A stretch of DNA of 64,000 nt, from NCBI GenBank assembly GCA_050012775.1, contig JBEKGN010000001.1:1-64000 (forward strand). Direction: 5' to 3'. Shown here piece after piece: positions 18,081-26,716 of the stretch. The number at the start of each line of letters is the position of its first letter. Position 1 is the stretch's first letter. The DNA is from Roseiarcus sp050012775 (GTDB lineage Bacteria > Pseudomonadota > Alphaproteobacteria > Rhizobiales > Beijerinckiaceae). The translations under genes and the position numbers were made by a program. The notes under the pieces were generated by a model. It worked only from the letters and a program-made list of their open reading frames with translations. It had not been told where the DNA came from and searched no databases.

Positions 18081-18551
18081 TTACGACAAGACATTCGTCA
18101 TGAGGTTGTAGGACTTCATGATGGCCGGGCCAAGCGAGCCTTTGCTGTCCTGCGTCCAGTAGGTGTACTGGATTTGGCCGTAGGTGAGCGAGAAGTTTTC
18201 CAAAGGCGTGCTGTCGTGTTTCACCTCGAGATTGTACGACGAGATCACGCACGCCTTGAGTTCGATTTTCACGTAATCCACGGGAGCGCCGCCCGCCTTG
18301 CGAACGGTGATCGTCGCTTTGAAGGTCTGGCCGTTGCAAAGATTGGCGAACAGATTTGGCGACGACTTGTCCATATGCTTGGTCAAGCGCATCTCCGATA
18401 AATTCACTTTGGCCTTTCCGCCTTGCGAAACCGAGCCCGCGTTCAGCCCGCCAATGGCAAACGACACAATTTCGATCTGGTTTCGCTTCTTGTCGTCCTG
18501 CGATTCGCCGTCGACGCCGTCGATCTGGAGAAATATGTCGCTTTGGGCCAT
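18081..18551 (-). CDS. hcp: Hcp tube protein, copy 1 (TssD)
   Basis: A 156-residue Hcp, which forms hexameric rings of the T6SS tube and is itself secreted. The opening MAQSDIFLQIDGVDGESQDD and the C-terminal FSLTYGQIQYTYWTQDSKGS are the standard Hcp signatures. The ATG at 18551 has GAAGGA seven bases upstream; two upstream in-frame ATGs lie too close to that site. It differs clearly in sequence from copy 2 at 19468-19950, so it is not a recent duplicate. The unknown gene at 18708-19283 lies between the two copies. Confidence 0.95.
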   Translation of the reverse strand: MAQSDIFLQIDGVDGESQDDKKRNQIEIVSFAIGGLNAGSVSQGGKAKVNLSEMRLTKHMDKSSPNLFANLCNGQTFKATITVRKAGGAPVDYVKIELKACVISSYNLEVKHDSTPLENFSLTYGQIQYTYWTQDSKGSLGPAIMKSYNLMTNVLS

Positions 18552-18707
18552 AGCCATTCCTTCGGCGGTCGGCATGAAATTCGCATGCCGCGAGATGAAC
18601 CGTCAGGCGCCGAGCGCGCGAAGACAAAGCGACGCGCCTGCCCTGCGATCGCCCGCTCCGTCGTGGTTTCGCGCCGCGGCCGGATTGCGAGATGACGCAG
18701 TTTGTTC

Positions 18708-19283
18708 TCAAGCGGTCGCAGAACCGCCGTCCCCGCCGCCAGAGTCGCCCCCGCCGCCGGAGTCATTGCTCGCGACAGTAGTGTTGGGATCAGTCGGGTC
18801 AGGAGTTGGGCTCCCGTCGGGCGTCGTTGCCGCGCCGAAACTCGCTAAGGCGATTGACGCGCCAACGCCAGGAAACATCGCGGCAAATTGACCCCAGGAT
18901 AACAGGATTGCCTCGATATCGAGGCCAAACACCCAAAGCACGACCGCTTGACTCGTGTCCTGTGTGCCCGCGTTCCCTCCCATTGTCGCCAAATAGCCAT
19001 GGCACGGGAAAGTTCCCAGACCAAAATCTCCGTTGGGGGAGAATTCGCAAATTTGTACGCCGCCACCCGCACTGGATGTCTGCACCAGCGAGGCCGCCGC
19101 TCCGAGGTCCGCGCCCTTACTCTCGCCAAACGCGTTGTACGAGTACGGGATAGCCATTTCGGAGCCGTCGGCCTCATTCTTGAGATAGAGCGTTCCCGAG
19201 CCGCCCGTCCAAGCAAGAAGTGAATAACTGCCTTCTCTCGAAGTGTCATATACCCAGTCGGTGTCAGTTAAGAACAGTCCCAT
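18708..19283 (-). CDS. Unknown protein between two hcp genes, candidate Hcp cargo
   Basis: A 191-residue protein of no recognised family. The start MGLFLTDTDWVYDTSREGSY has a strong GGGAGG site upstream, which decides for 19283 over an in-frame ATG at 19310. The middle contains GYLATMGGNAGTQDTSQAVV and then a long hydrophobic run (residues ~115-155) that could be a membrane helix pair. The tail is low-complexity Asp/Gly/Ser. No signal peptide is seen. Its sandwich position between two Hcp genes makes an Hcp-carried effector or Hcp partner plausible, but this is inference only. Confidence 0.6.
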   Translation of the reverse strand: MGLFLTDTDWVYDTSREGSYSLLAWTGGSGTLYLKNEADGSEMAIPYSYNAFGESKGADLGAAASLVQTSSAGGGVQICEFSPNGDFGLGTFPCHGYLATMGGNAGTQDTSQAVVLWVFGLDIEAILLSWGQFAAMFPGVGASIALASFGAATTPDGSPTPDPTDPNTTVASNDSGGGGDSGGGDGGSATA

Positions 19284-19467
19284 GACTACCTCCCGTAGGT
19301 CAGACTGCATCGCGCAACATGAGCCTGTTGCGCGGCGCCTGTTAGGCCGATGCGATCTACGCCGTTCGGCCGGAGACTCGAGCCGTTATCGGATGCTCGC
19401 GCCGGCGCTTGCGTCGGATAACCTTCGGCCGCCTCCGACCGTGACAACTTGGCGCCGGAATAAGAGT

Positions 19468-19950
19468 TCAGCCCCACTTGTTGGCGGCGACGTCGTAGTA
19501 CTTGACCACCTTGGCGCCGGCGGTGCCGTCCTTGTTTTGCGGCGTATAGGTCATCTCGATCTTGGCGAAGTTTAGCGTCAGGGTCTCCTCGGCGAGGGCG
19601 CCGCCGGCGCTCTTGGACGAAAACGATGAGATCATCACTTTTTCCATCTTATAAATCAGGTAAGCCAGCGGATGCTCTCCGGACTTCTTGACCGTAAGCG
19701 TCGCTTTGTCGAAATGCTTGCCGTTGCAGCATGACACGAATAGGCTTGGAGAGGACTTATCCGTGTGTTTGGCGCAATGCATATCCTGCACGGCCGCCTT
19801 ACCGGCGCCGCTGCCGGTGCCCTCGCCCCCGGTGCCATGGTTCGTCACGCCGAGATGGAACGACTTCACATGGATCTCGCCTTTGTGCTTGTCGTCTTGC
19901 GACTCGCCCTCGAGGCCTTCGATTTTGAGGAAATAGTCTGCTTGGGCCAT
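19468..19950 (-). CDS. hcp: Hcp tube protein, copy 2 (TssD)
   Basis: A 160-residue Hcp with MAQADYFLKIEGLEGESQDD at the start and LNFAKIEMTYTPQNKDGTAG near the end. A Gly-rich loop follows GVTNHGTG and is longer than in copy 1, so the two may differ in pore-facing or cargo-contact residues. It is the first hcp downstream of tssC in the operon order. Confidence 0.95.
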   Translation of the reverse strand: MAQADYFLKIEGLEGESQDDKHKGEIHVKSFHLGVTNHGTGGEGTGSGAGKAAVQDMHCAKHTDKSSPSLFVSCCNGKHFDKATLTVKKSGEHPLAYLIYKMEKVMISSFSSKSAGGALAEETLTLNFAKIEMTYTPQNKDGTAGAKVVKYYDVAANKWG

Positions 19951-20044
19951 CGTCGTAGCTCCTGATCGAGAGTTGCGTTTCGCGCCGAGCGGCCTAGCCG
20001 CCCTTGAAGCCGTCCGGGCGACTTGCCCGTTGGATTTGTTTTAC

Positions 20045-20078
20045 GGTCCGCAATGTCGGGCTTTCGTCGATGCGGACC
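20045..20078. other. Stem-loop between tssC and hcp copy 2
   Basis: GGTCCGCA at 20045-20052 pairs with TGCGGACC at 20071-20078 over an 18-base loop. In the direction of the tss transcript it is not followed by a U tract, so it does not look like an intrinsic terminator. It could stabilise or process the mRNA so that hcp is expressed more than tssC. This is a structural observation only. Confidence 0.35.
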
Positions 20079-20094
20079 GCTTTCAGAAATGTTT

Positions 20095-21591
20095 TTATTG
20101 TTTTTCCTGTGGGATCTTCGAGACCAGGCTCATGCCGATGTCCATGCCCTCAAGCTGGAAGTGCGGGCGCAGATAGAAATTGGCGGCGTAATAGCCGGGG
20201 TTTTCCTCGTCCGCGACGACGGTGACCTTCGCCGCCGCCAGCGGAAACCGCGCCTTGATCTCTTCGCTGGAGTTCTTCGGATCGCCGTCGACGTAGAGCG
20301 TGATCCACTCGTTGAGCCATTTCTCGAGCTGGTCTTTTTCCTTGGTCGAGCCGATCTTGTCGCGCACCATGCATTTGAGATAGTGCGCGAAACGCGACAC
20401 CGCGAACATGTAGGGAATGCGCGAGGAGAGATTGTCCGCCGCCGTCGCCTCGACCTTGTCGTAGAGCTTGGGCTTGTAGATCGACTGCGCGCCGATGAAC
20501 GCCGCCTTGTCGGTGTTCTTGCGGTGAATGATCGAGATGAGGCCGGACTTGGAAAGTTCCGCCTCGCGCCGATCGGTGATGGCGATTTCCGTCGGGCATT
20601 TCAGATCGACGCCGCCGTCGTCGGTCGGAAACGTGTGAGTCGGCAGATTGATGACTTCGCCGCCCGACTGCACGCCGCGGATGCGCACCGTCCAGCCGTA
20701 TTCCTTGTAGGCGCGGTTGATGTTCGCCGCCATGGCGTAGGCGGCGTTCATCCACCCGTATTTCGCGCCCTTGTGGCCGTCGGTGTCCTCTTCGAAGGCG
20801 AATTCCTCGACCGGCTCCGATTTCGCCCCGTAGGGCAGGCGCGACAGGACGCGCGGCATGCACAACGCGACGTAGCGGCTGTCGACCTGGTCGCGCAGGC
20901 CCTTCCAGGCGGCGTAGTCGGGCGTGTCCATCAGCTTGCCGATGTCGCGCGGATTCATCAGTTCGGTCCACGAATCCATGCCGAGCAGATTGGGGTCGGC
21001 GCCGGTGATCAGCGGCGCCAGGGCGGCGGAGGAGACCTTCGACAGATCGCGCAGCAGTTGCACGTCGGTCGGCGCGTGGCTGAAATGATAGTCGGCGATC
21101 AGCGCGCCATAGGGTTCGCCGCCGAGTTGGCCGAACTCGCTCTCGTAGATTTTCTTGAACAGCGGGCTCTGGTCCCAGCGCGCGCCGGGATAGAGCTTGA
21201 GATTGCGATAGAGCTCGGTCTTGCCGACGTTCATCACGCGGATTTTCAGCGTCGCGTCGGTCTCGGAATTGTAGACGAGATAGTGCAGGCCGCGCCACGC
21301 GCTCTCCAAATGCTGGAACTCCGGCGCGTGCAGGATTTCGTTCATCTGCGCCGAGAGCTTTTCGTCGAGACGCGCGATCATCTCCTCGATCGTATCGATG
21401 ACGTCGCCTTTGACGAGGCTCGAGTCCGCCAGCGCCTGGGTGACAAGCGTCTGCACGGCGCCTTCGACCTCGCTGGCGGCGCGCTCGCTGCGCGGTTTGA
21501 AATTCTGCTTGAGCAGGGCGGCGAAATCGTCCGCTTCGGCGACGGCCGGCGCTTCCGCCGCGACGCCCTTCTGTTCCTGTTGCGTGGCCAT
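20095..21591 (-). CDS. tssC: T6SS sheath large subunit TssC (VipB)
   Basis: A 498-residue TssC, which with TssB forms the contractile sheath. Family features include LDEKLSAQMNEILHAPEFQ, LESAWRGLHYLV, and the C-terminal LKCMVRDKIGSTKEKDQLEK. It follows tssB by 11 bases. The order tssB-tssC-hcp is the most conserved T6SS arrangement. Confidence 0.97.
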   Translation of the reverse strand: MATQQEQKGVAAEAPAVAEADDFAALLKQNFKPRSERAASEVEGAVQTLVTQALADSSLVKGDVIDTIEEMIARLDEKLSAQMNEILHAPEFQHLESAWRGLHYLVYNSETDATLKIRVMNVGKTELYRNLKLYPGARWDQSPLFKKIYESEFGQLGGEPYGALIADYHFSHAPTDVQLLRDLSKVSSAALAPLITGADPNLLGMDSWTELMNPRDIGKLMDTPDYAAWKGLRDQVDSRYVALCMPRVLSRLPYGAKSEPVEEFAFEEDTDGHKGAKYGWMNAAYAMAANINRAYKEYGWTVRIRGVQSGGEVINLPTHTFPTDDGGVDLKCPTEIAITDRREAELSKSGLISIIHRKNTDKAAFIGAQSIYKPKLYDKVEATAADNLSSRIPYMFAVSRFAHYLKCMVRDKIGSTKEKDQLEKWLNEWITLYVDGDPKNSSEEIKARFPLAAAKVTVVADEENPGYYAANFYLRPHFQLEGMDIGMSLVSKIPQEKQ

Positions 21592-21602
21592 GGCGCTTCC
21601 CC

Positions 21603-22139
21603 TTATTCGGTCGAGCCGTCGCCCGAAGGCTTCTGGCTGAGTTTCTGCTTCATCGCCGACATCAGTTGCGGATCGGCGAGCAATTTCTTGAGCGAGTCCT
21701 CGGCCGCGACCTTGCCGTCCATGTAGCGCAGCAGATTGGACAATTGCTCGCGCGCCGCCAGCAGCTTCGCCGTCGCCGGAATCTGCCGCGCGATCGCCGC
21801 GGGCGACATGTCTTCCATCTTCGAGAACTTCAGATTGACGCTCAGCTTGTCGCCGCCCTCGCCGCCGCCGAGCTTGTTGGGAACCTTCATCGTCAAGCCG
21901 GGCTCGATCGCCGCCATGCGCTTGTCGAAATTGTCCATGTCGATGTCGAGGAACCCGCGATCGTTCATGTCCGGCTTGGCCACGGCGGAGTTGTTGCCGG
22001 AAAGGTCGGCCATCACGCCCATTACAAAGGGCAACTCGACGAGCCTTTCCGCATCGTAAGGATCTTCGTAGGTGATGTGGACGCGCGGCTTACGGTTGCG
22101 CGAGATGAACTTCTGACCGGAATTACTGTTCGAGGCCAT
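21603..22139 (-). CDS. tssB: T6SS sheath small subunit TssB (VipA)
   Basis: A 178-residue TssB. The core pattern RVHITYEDPYDAERLVELPF, then FVMGVMADLSGN, FDKRMAAIEPGL and LLAAREQLSNLL is diagnostic. The ATG at 22139 is the natural start, preceded by AGGAG; a much longer upstream frame antisense to the next gene is not family-like. It opens the operon tssB-tssC-hcp2-unknown-hcp1-tssE-tssF-tssG-tssH, so its promoter probably drives most structural genes. Confidence 0.96.
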   Translation of the reverse strand: MASNSNSGQKFISRNRKPRVHITYEDPYDAERLVELPFVMGVMADLSGNNSAVAKPDMNDRGFLDIDMDNFDKRMAAIEPGLTMKVPNKLGGGEGGDKLSVNLKFSKMEDMSPAAIARQIPATAKLLAAREQLSNLLRYMDGKVAAEDSLKKLLADPQLMSAMKQKLSQKPSGDGSTE

Positions 22140-22189
22140 GGTGTCGTCTCCTGTCCTTTCGCGAATTGATCCGCGTGTTTTTCCCAAGC

Positions 22190-22217
22190 ATAGTATTTTG
22201 CGCAGCCAGCGCAATAA
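22190..22217 (-). promoter_or_regulatory. Putative tssB promoter with overlapping palindrome
   Basis: On the minus strand TTATTG (22217-22212) and TACTAT (22195-22190) lie 16 bases apart, a fair sigma-70 match. A perfect palindrome TTGCGC-AGCCA-GCGCAA covers 22198-22214, inside the spacer, and could be an operator for a repressor of the tss operon. The site lies about 50 bases upstream of the tssB start. No regulator gene was seen nearby. Confidence 0.35.
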
Positions 22218-22421
22218 GCGCCGAATCGGTCGTCCCGATCGCGCCGACTCTCCCGCCTCGGGGCGCCTGCGTTCATTACGGGACGAAGCGGGCTCGCCGC
22301 GGCTTGGAGGCCGGCAGGGCGGGGGCGCGCTTGTCAAGACGCCGATCGGGCTGATAATGCGGCGAGGCGAACGCGGGCCGCCTTCGACCGCCCGTCGGCG
22401 AAAACGCGAAAGATTCGAGCC

Positions 22422-23498
22422 ATGAGCGCTGCGCCGGCGGCCAAATCGGGTCGCGACATCGTCGCCTATTTCGCCGGGCATCTGGCCAATCTCGTCAACG
22501 GCAACGATGCGCTCGGCGAGGCCGAGGACATTGTCGTCGTCAAGCCTTTTCAGCTTTTCGAGCGCGTTCGCCGCCTTTTGATCTCGAACCGCCGATATTC
22601 CGAGGGGCTGGTCGGCGTATGGGCCTATCCGCCGCCGGACGGCGTCGAGGAAGCCGCGGATTTCTATTTCGACCAGGTGCTCGATCGTCCGATCGCGGCG
22701 CGGCGCGGACAGCCGACCTCGGCGGACAATCTGGCGGCGCTCGTGGCGAGCCGCGCCGCCGAACCGCGCGCGGCCGGGCCGACCGGCGGCCCGCTGTCGA
22801 CCTGGAAAGCGCTCACCGGCGGCGCCTCGCAGCTCCGGCGGTTCAAGCAAAGAAGCGAATTGTTCGAATTGTCCAACCGCATCCTCAAGTGCCTCGATGC
22901 GGCGAACCGGCCCTACGCCGAAACGCTGCGCCTTGGACTTTGCCCCAGGGAATGGCTGGTCGGCGACGCCGCCGTCGGCGTCAACACGCTCAAGTCCGCG
23001 AACGCGTTCCTCAAAGCGCTGAAAGCGGAAATGCGCGGCGAGTTCGGCCGCCGGCCGACGCAGCGCGAGCTCGAAGCCGCTTTCGCGAGCGCGCCAATCC
23101 CCGGATGCAAGGACGCGCGGGAATTCGCCTCGGGGCTGCTCGGTTCGGCCGTTCTCACCCGCCTCGCCGGCCAGGATCAAACCTATCTCGTGTCCTTCGA
23201 CGCGATCGAGGCGACCCAGGGCGCCGAGCTCCCCGAGGCCGCGGACGAGCCGCTGATGACCGCCGAAGAAGCCGCGCCGTTTCTCAGCGGCGCCGTCGAA
23301 GCCGGCGCCATCGCGCCGCCCGAACGCGATCTCCTGGCGGCGATCATGGGCGGGCAATCGCTCGCCGAGGCGCTCGGCGCCAATCTCTTTCTGCGCCGGC
23401 GGCTGAAGAGCGACTTCGACGGCGATCTGGCGGCCTATGTCGAGGAATTGTCGTCGCGAACCGCTCGCTTTGTGATGGCGGCGAAGGCCAGACCGTAA
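22422..23498 (+). CDS. Unknown 358-residue protein, first of a four-gene accessory operon
   Basis: A 358-residue soluble protein divergent from tssB across a 282-base intergenic region. No family was recognised. The N-terminal third has VAYFAGHLANLVNGNDAL and LFERVRRLLISNRRYSEGLV; the C terminus has helical LLAAIMGGQSLAEAL. No signal peptide or membrane helix is seen. Genes at 23561, 23998 and 25310 follow on the same strand with short gaps or overlaps, so a T6SS-linked operon is likely. Confidence 0.65.
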   Translation: MSAAPAAKSGRDIVAYFAGHLANLVNGNDALGEAEDIVVVKPFQLFERVRRLLISNRRYSEGLVGVWAYPPPDGVEEAADFYFDQVLDRPIAARRGQPTSADNLAALVASRAAEPRAAGPTGGPLSTWKALTGGASQLRRFKQRSELFELSNRILKCLDAANRPYAETLRLGLCPREWLVGDAAVGVNTLKSANAFLKALKAEMRGEFGRRPTQRELEAAFASAPIPGCKDAREFASGLLGSAVLTRLAGQDQTYLVSFDAIEATQGAELPEAADEPLMTAEEAAPFLSGAVEAGAIAPPERDLLAAIMGGQSLAEALGANLFLRRRLKSDFDGDLAAYVEELSSRTARFVMAAKARP

Positions 23499-23560
23499 GC
23501 GTCCCCTGACCTCTTGCGCCTCTTCGTCGAGGCGGCGAGAGTCGTGTTGAGGAGATTGAG

Positions 23561-24001
23561 ATGGACCGCACGTTCGACCCTGGAGAGGCGGCGCGCTTCT
23601 TGCAGACCCTGCGCGTGGCCACGCAGACGGCGCTCGCGCTCGACGACCTGCGGCGCGGGCGCGGCCGGGAGCGGTCTCTCTCGTCATTCACGGCCTTGGC
23701 GGCCAAAGGGGCGGGCGAATGGCGGTTTCCCGCCGCCGGCCTGCTCAGCGCCGACGGTCTCGTCCTCGCCCATCTCCTTCACGAGGGCGAGGAGACGAAG
23801 GTGCTCGCCCTCCAGGCGCAGGGCGTCGCCGGGCTCACGACCTACGCGCTTCGCGGCGCGCGCCTGCGGCTGGGCGAGGCGTTGCAAGTCGAAGGCGTGT
23901 TCGACCGCGACGGCGCTCTGCACATCGTGCTCGACGACGCGGCGTTGAGCGAAGCCGACCTTTCGCGTCTGGAGATCGAACTGCTGGATCTGGCGCCATG
24001 A
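23561..24001 (+). CDS. Unknown 146-residue protein of the accessory operon
   Basis: A 146-residue protein, probably alpha/beta, with LRVATQTALALDDLRRG at the start and a beta-rich second half (TTYALRGARLRLGEALQVEG). No family was recognised. Its stop overlaps the next start by four bases (ATGA), which implies coupling to the Lon-like gene. It lies 62 bases after the 358-residue gene. Confidence 0.6.
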   Translation: MDRTFDPGEAARFLQTLRVATQTALALDDLRRGRGRERSLSSFTALAAKGAGEWRFPAAGLLSADGLVLAHLLHEGEETKVLALQAQGVAGLTTYALRGARLRLGEALQVEGVFDRDGALHIVLDDAALSEADLSRLEIELLDLAP

Positions 24002-25335
24002 CGGCGCGCGTCTTCGTGCCCCTGGTCGGCGCGAACGGCGAAGGCGCGCAACTGTTCGAGGCGATCGCCGGCGATTTCGCCCCCGAGGCGCATCCGGCGC
24101 GGCTGCTGCCGCAAATCTCCGAGCTGTTCGATTTCGGCCTCTACGGAATCGGGCAGACGGTGCGCGAAGCGGTGACGCGATTTGTCGCGTCGCGGCGCGC
24201 CAGGCTCTGGCTCAGCCGGAGCAACGGACGCGTCGATTCTTGGAACTTGCGCATTTCCGATTTGCAGATCGGCCGCCTTTCCGACGAGAACGCCCGTTCG
24301 GCCGGGCTGGGGCTGGCGCTCGCCGCCCTTTGCCAGGCCTTTTCGCGCGATCCCGGAATCGTCTTCGCCACCGGGGAAATCCTGCTGCCCTCGGGTCCGG
24401 GCGCGCCCGCCGTGGCCATCGGCCCGGTCGGCGGCCTGCGCGGCAAGCTCTCGCTGGTCGGCGATTACATCGTTCAGCATCGCCAGGCGCTCGAGGGCAA
24501 AAGGATGATCGTCGTTCTGCCGGCGACGGCGACGGACGGGCGAGCGCTCGGCGCCGCCGAGGCGACGACGCTCGATCGCTTGCGCGAGGAAGCGCGTGGG
24601 GCGGGCGCGCGGCTGGAATTCGTCTTCGCCGACACGCTCGACGGCGTCGAGGCGGCGCTCGGCCCTTTCGCCATGCGCGAGATCCTGACGCCGGCGCGCG
24701 CGGTCGGGCTCGCCGCCGCGCTCGGCTTGTTCGCGGTGCTGGTCGCCGCCTGGATCGCGCTGCTGCGCGCGCCGATCGCGCTCGCGTTCGAGCCGGTGGC
24801 CGCGCCGGCGACGACGCGCCCCGACGACGCCGCGCCGCAACGCGCGCGATACGATTCGGCGACCGACAAGCTGCAACTGCTCGGGCCCTGTTTCGACGAC
24901 CAGCGCCAACCCGTCGTGGTGGGCGGCGAAACGCTCGTTCTGCGGGTCAGCGCGCGCGACGCGCTGCCGTTCGCCAGCCGTTTGCGCGCGCCGCGGCTGT
25001 TCATCGCCTCGGTCTCGCGCGCCGCCGATCCGGTGATCCTCGACGCCGAGCATTTCCGCTCGCTCGTCGGCGCGCCGCGAGCCGATTCCGCTTTCGATCT
25101 GACCGCGGCGATCCCCATCGAGCCGGTCGAGGACGAAGTTCGACTGTTCGTCGTGGCCACGCGCGACCCGTCGATCGAGATCACCGGCCTGCAGGAGGCG
25201 CTGCGCAAGAATCTGCAGGGCCTTACCGGCGCGGCGGTGCTGACCACGACGACGAGTTTCCTCGCCGATCGCCTCGGCGCCGAAATCGAATACCAGTTCA
25301 AGGTGACCAATGACCCGCACGCCTGTCCGTCCTGA
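23998..25335 (+). CDS. Membrane protein with a Lon-like Ser-Lys signature
   Basis: A 445-residue protein. Residues 96-176 look like the proteolytic domain of Lon (S16): ENARSAGLGLALAALCQAF places Ser101 where Lon has GPSAG, ATGEIL at 124 matches the TGEI strand, GPVGGLRGK puts Lys150 at the GGLKEK position, and MIVVLPA follows. The spacing of Ser to Lys is 49 against about 43 in Lon, with a short insert. A membrane helix lies at about 236-257, and the C-terminal ~190 residues would face the other side and are not recognised. No AAA+ domain is present. It overlaps both neighbours. It could be an inactive Lon-like fold. Confidence 0.55.
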   Translation: MTARVFVPLVGANGEGAQLFEAIAGDFAPEAHPARLLPQISELFDFGLYGIGQTVREAVTRFVASRRARLWLSRSNGRVDSWNLRISDLQIGRLSDENARSAGLGLALAALCQAFSRDPGIVFATGEILLPSGPGAPAVAIGPVGGLRGKLSLVGDYIVQHRQALEGKRMIVVLPATATDGRALGAAEATTLDRLREEARGAGARLEFVFADTLDGVEAALGPFAMREILTPARAVGLAAALGLFAVLVAAWIALLRAPIALAFEPVAAPATTRPDDAAPQRARYDSATDKLQLLGPCFDDQRQPVVVGGETLVLRVSARDALPFASRLRAPRLFIASVSRAADPVILDAEHFRSLVGAPRADSAFDLTAAIPIEPVEDEVRLFVVATRDPSIEITGLQEALRKNLQGLTGAAVLTTTTSFLADRLGAEIEYQFKVTNDPHACPS

Positions 25336-26248
25336 CGAGCCGGCGCCGACGCGCGCGCGCGCGCGCAGGCTCGCCTGGTTGCGATGCGCCGGCGCGATCC
25401 TCGCCGCGACGCTGTTCGCGCCCGCGCTCCAAGCGGCTCCGCTGACCTTGAGCGCAGAAGCCGACTTCGCCGCCCTCGCCGAACGCGTGCGCGACTATGC
25501 CGGGGCGAGCCGGGTGAAATGGATCGTCGCGGCAGGCGCGCAGGCGGACGCCGACGCGGCCGTCGCCGCGCTCGCGCGCCATCTGACGCCGGCGGACCGC
25601 TATCTCGTCGCGCGCGTCAAGGCGCAAACCCTCGCCGACGCCGCGCCCGACCTCGCCGGCGCAGCCACGCCGCTCGCCTGGATCGCGCCGCAGATCGGCG
25701 CGGCGCCGGGCGCGCCGGCGTGCTCGTGGCAGGTCTGGGTTTCCGACCCGGCGTTTCCCTCCCCCGGCGACGCGCCGCTCGCGGTGCCGCTGGCGCCGAA
25801 CGATCGCCTGCCCGTCGGCGCGGCGGCGACGTTCCGCGTCGGGCACTCCGGCCTGCTGCAATCCAAGCTCTACGCGTTCGACGAAACGCGGCCCGGCGCC
25901 ATCCGCGACCTCGCGACCGTCGCCGACGCCGACATTCCGGTGGCGGCGGCGCCGGAGGGCGAAACGATCTTCCTGGCGATGGCGCGTGAGACCGCGCCCT
26001 TTCTCGAGCGGCTGAAATCCGCCCTCGCGGCCAGCGAAGGTCAGCGCAAGGACCTCGGCAAGGATTTCGCGCTGCGCGACAAGCTGCTCGGCGAAGGCCG
26101 GGGCATCGGCGCGAATATCCAGGTCATCCCCCCCGGCATGGTCGCGCCCAAGAAGGAAACGACGGCGAACGGCGACGCCAGGCCGCGGTCCGAGGGCGCC
26201 GGCGCGCTGATGGAGACCTGCCTCTTCGCGCTGATCCCCGCGCGGTGA
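25310..26248 (+). CDS. Secreted protein with a DUF4384-like region, last of the accessory operon
   Basis: A 312-residue protein with an N-terminal signal peptide (basic residues, then AGAILAATLFAPALQA). The start overlaps the previous gene by 26 bases. Residues ~175-235 (LPVGAAATFRVGHSGLL, then VAAAPEGETIFLAMARE) resemble the DUF4384 pattern seen in kinase and caspase-like proteins, a weak match. A Cys occurs in PACSWQVWV and a late one near METCLF. It is probably periplasmic. No enzymatic motif is recognised. Confidence 0.55.
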   Translation: MTRTPVRPDEPAPTRARARRLAWLRCAGAILAATLFAPALQAAPLTLSAEADFAALAERVRDYAGASRVKWIVAAGAQADADAAVAALARHLTPADRYLVARVKAQTLADAAPDLAGAATPLAWIAPQIGAAPGAPACSWQVWVSDPAFPSPGDAPLAVPLAPNDRLPVGAAATFRVGHSGLLQSKLYAFDETRPGAIRDLATVADADIPVAAAPEGETIFLAMARETAPFLERLKSALAASEGQRKDLGKDFALRDKLLGEGRGIGANIQVIPPGMVAPKKETTANGDARPRSEGAGALMETCLFALIPAR

Positions 26249-26338
26249 GGGGCGAGGGCGGGATTCGGCTGATTTGGCATGATTTTTCCGCTATTATCCG
26301 CCATACGACCTGATTCCGGCGACCGGGAGCAGCGGCTC

Positions 26339-26448
26339 GTCATGGCCGGGCTTGTCCCGGCCATCCACGCGCCGGAGTTGCAGAAAGTCCTTCGAGGATT
26401 GGCGCAGGCGGAGGGGCGTGGATGGCCGGGACAAGCCCGGCCATGACG
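26339..26448. repeat. REP-like family A pair in inverted orientation
   Basis: Copies at 26339-26370 and 26417-26448 face each other across about 46 bases. They carry the same GCCGGG...CCCGGC core and ATCCACG tail as the copies near 3.4 kb and 52.2 kb. They occupy most of the gap between the secreted protein and the orphan antitoxin, where no gene is visible. Confidence 0.75.
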
Positions 26449-26500
26449 GCGCGAGATTATCTTCCTAACGGTCACGCTCGCTCGGACTTGGGGGAACGTT

Positions 26501-26716
26501 ATGAAAGCAAAGACCTTTGATCGAAAGTTCGACGCGGGCGAGGACGTGAGCGGTCACCTCGACTGGTCCAAGGCTCGGCGCCGGAACGTGGAATTGAAGC
26601 GGGTTAACGTCGATTTTCCCGTTTGGGTCGTCGAGGGGCTCGATCGGCAGGCCGAGCGTCTCGGCGTCACCCGGCAGGCCCTCATCAAGCTCTGGATCGC
26701 GGAGAAGCTCGGCTAG
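26501..26716 (+). CDS. CopG/BrnA-like antitoxin without a visible toxin
   Basis: A 71-residue ribbon-helix-helix type antitoxin, probably CopG- or BrnA-like. VELKRVNVDFPVWVVEGLDR gives the ribbon, then RLGVTRQALIKLWIAEKLG the two helices. Antitoxins of this type usually sit next to a BrnT-like toxin; no such frame exists on either side, so it is an orphan. Its stop codon TAG is supplied by the terminal repeat of a MITE-like element that starts at 26713. Confidence 0.7.
   Translation: MKAKTFDRKFDAGEDVSGHLDWSKARRRNVELKRVNVDFPVWVVEGLDRQAERLGVTRQALIKLWIAEKLG

Noticed and set aside
6724..22139. The VgrG, gp25-like and sheath genes as an R-tailocin or prophage
   Set aside because: TssK, TssL, TssM, TssH, TagF, PppA and FHA genes are present, and no phage head, integrase, lysis or tail-fibre genes are seen.
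26249..26300. Sigma-54-type promoter (TTGGCAT and on) before the orphan antitoxin
   Set aside because: The -12 element is a poor match at the required spacing.
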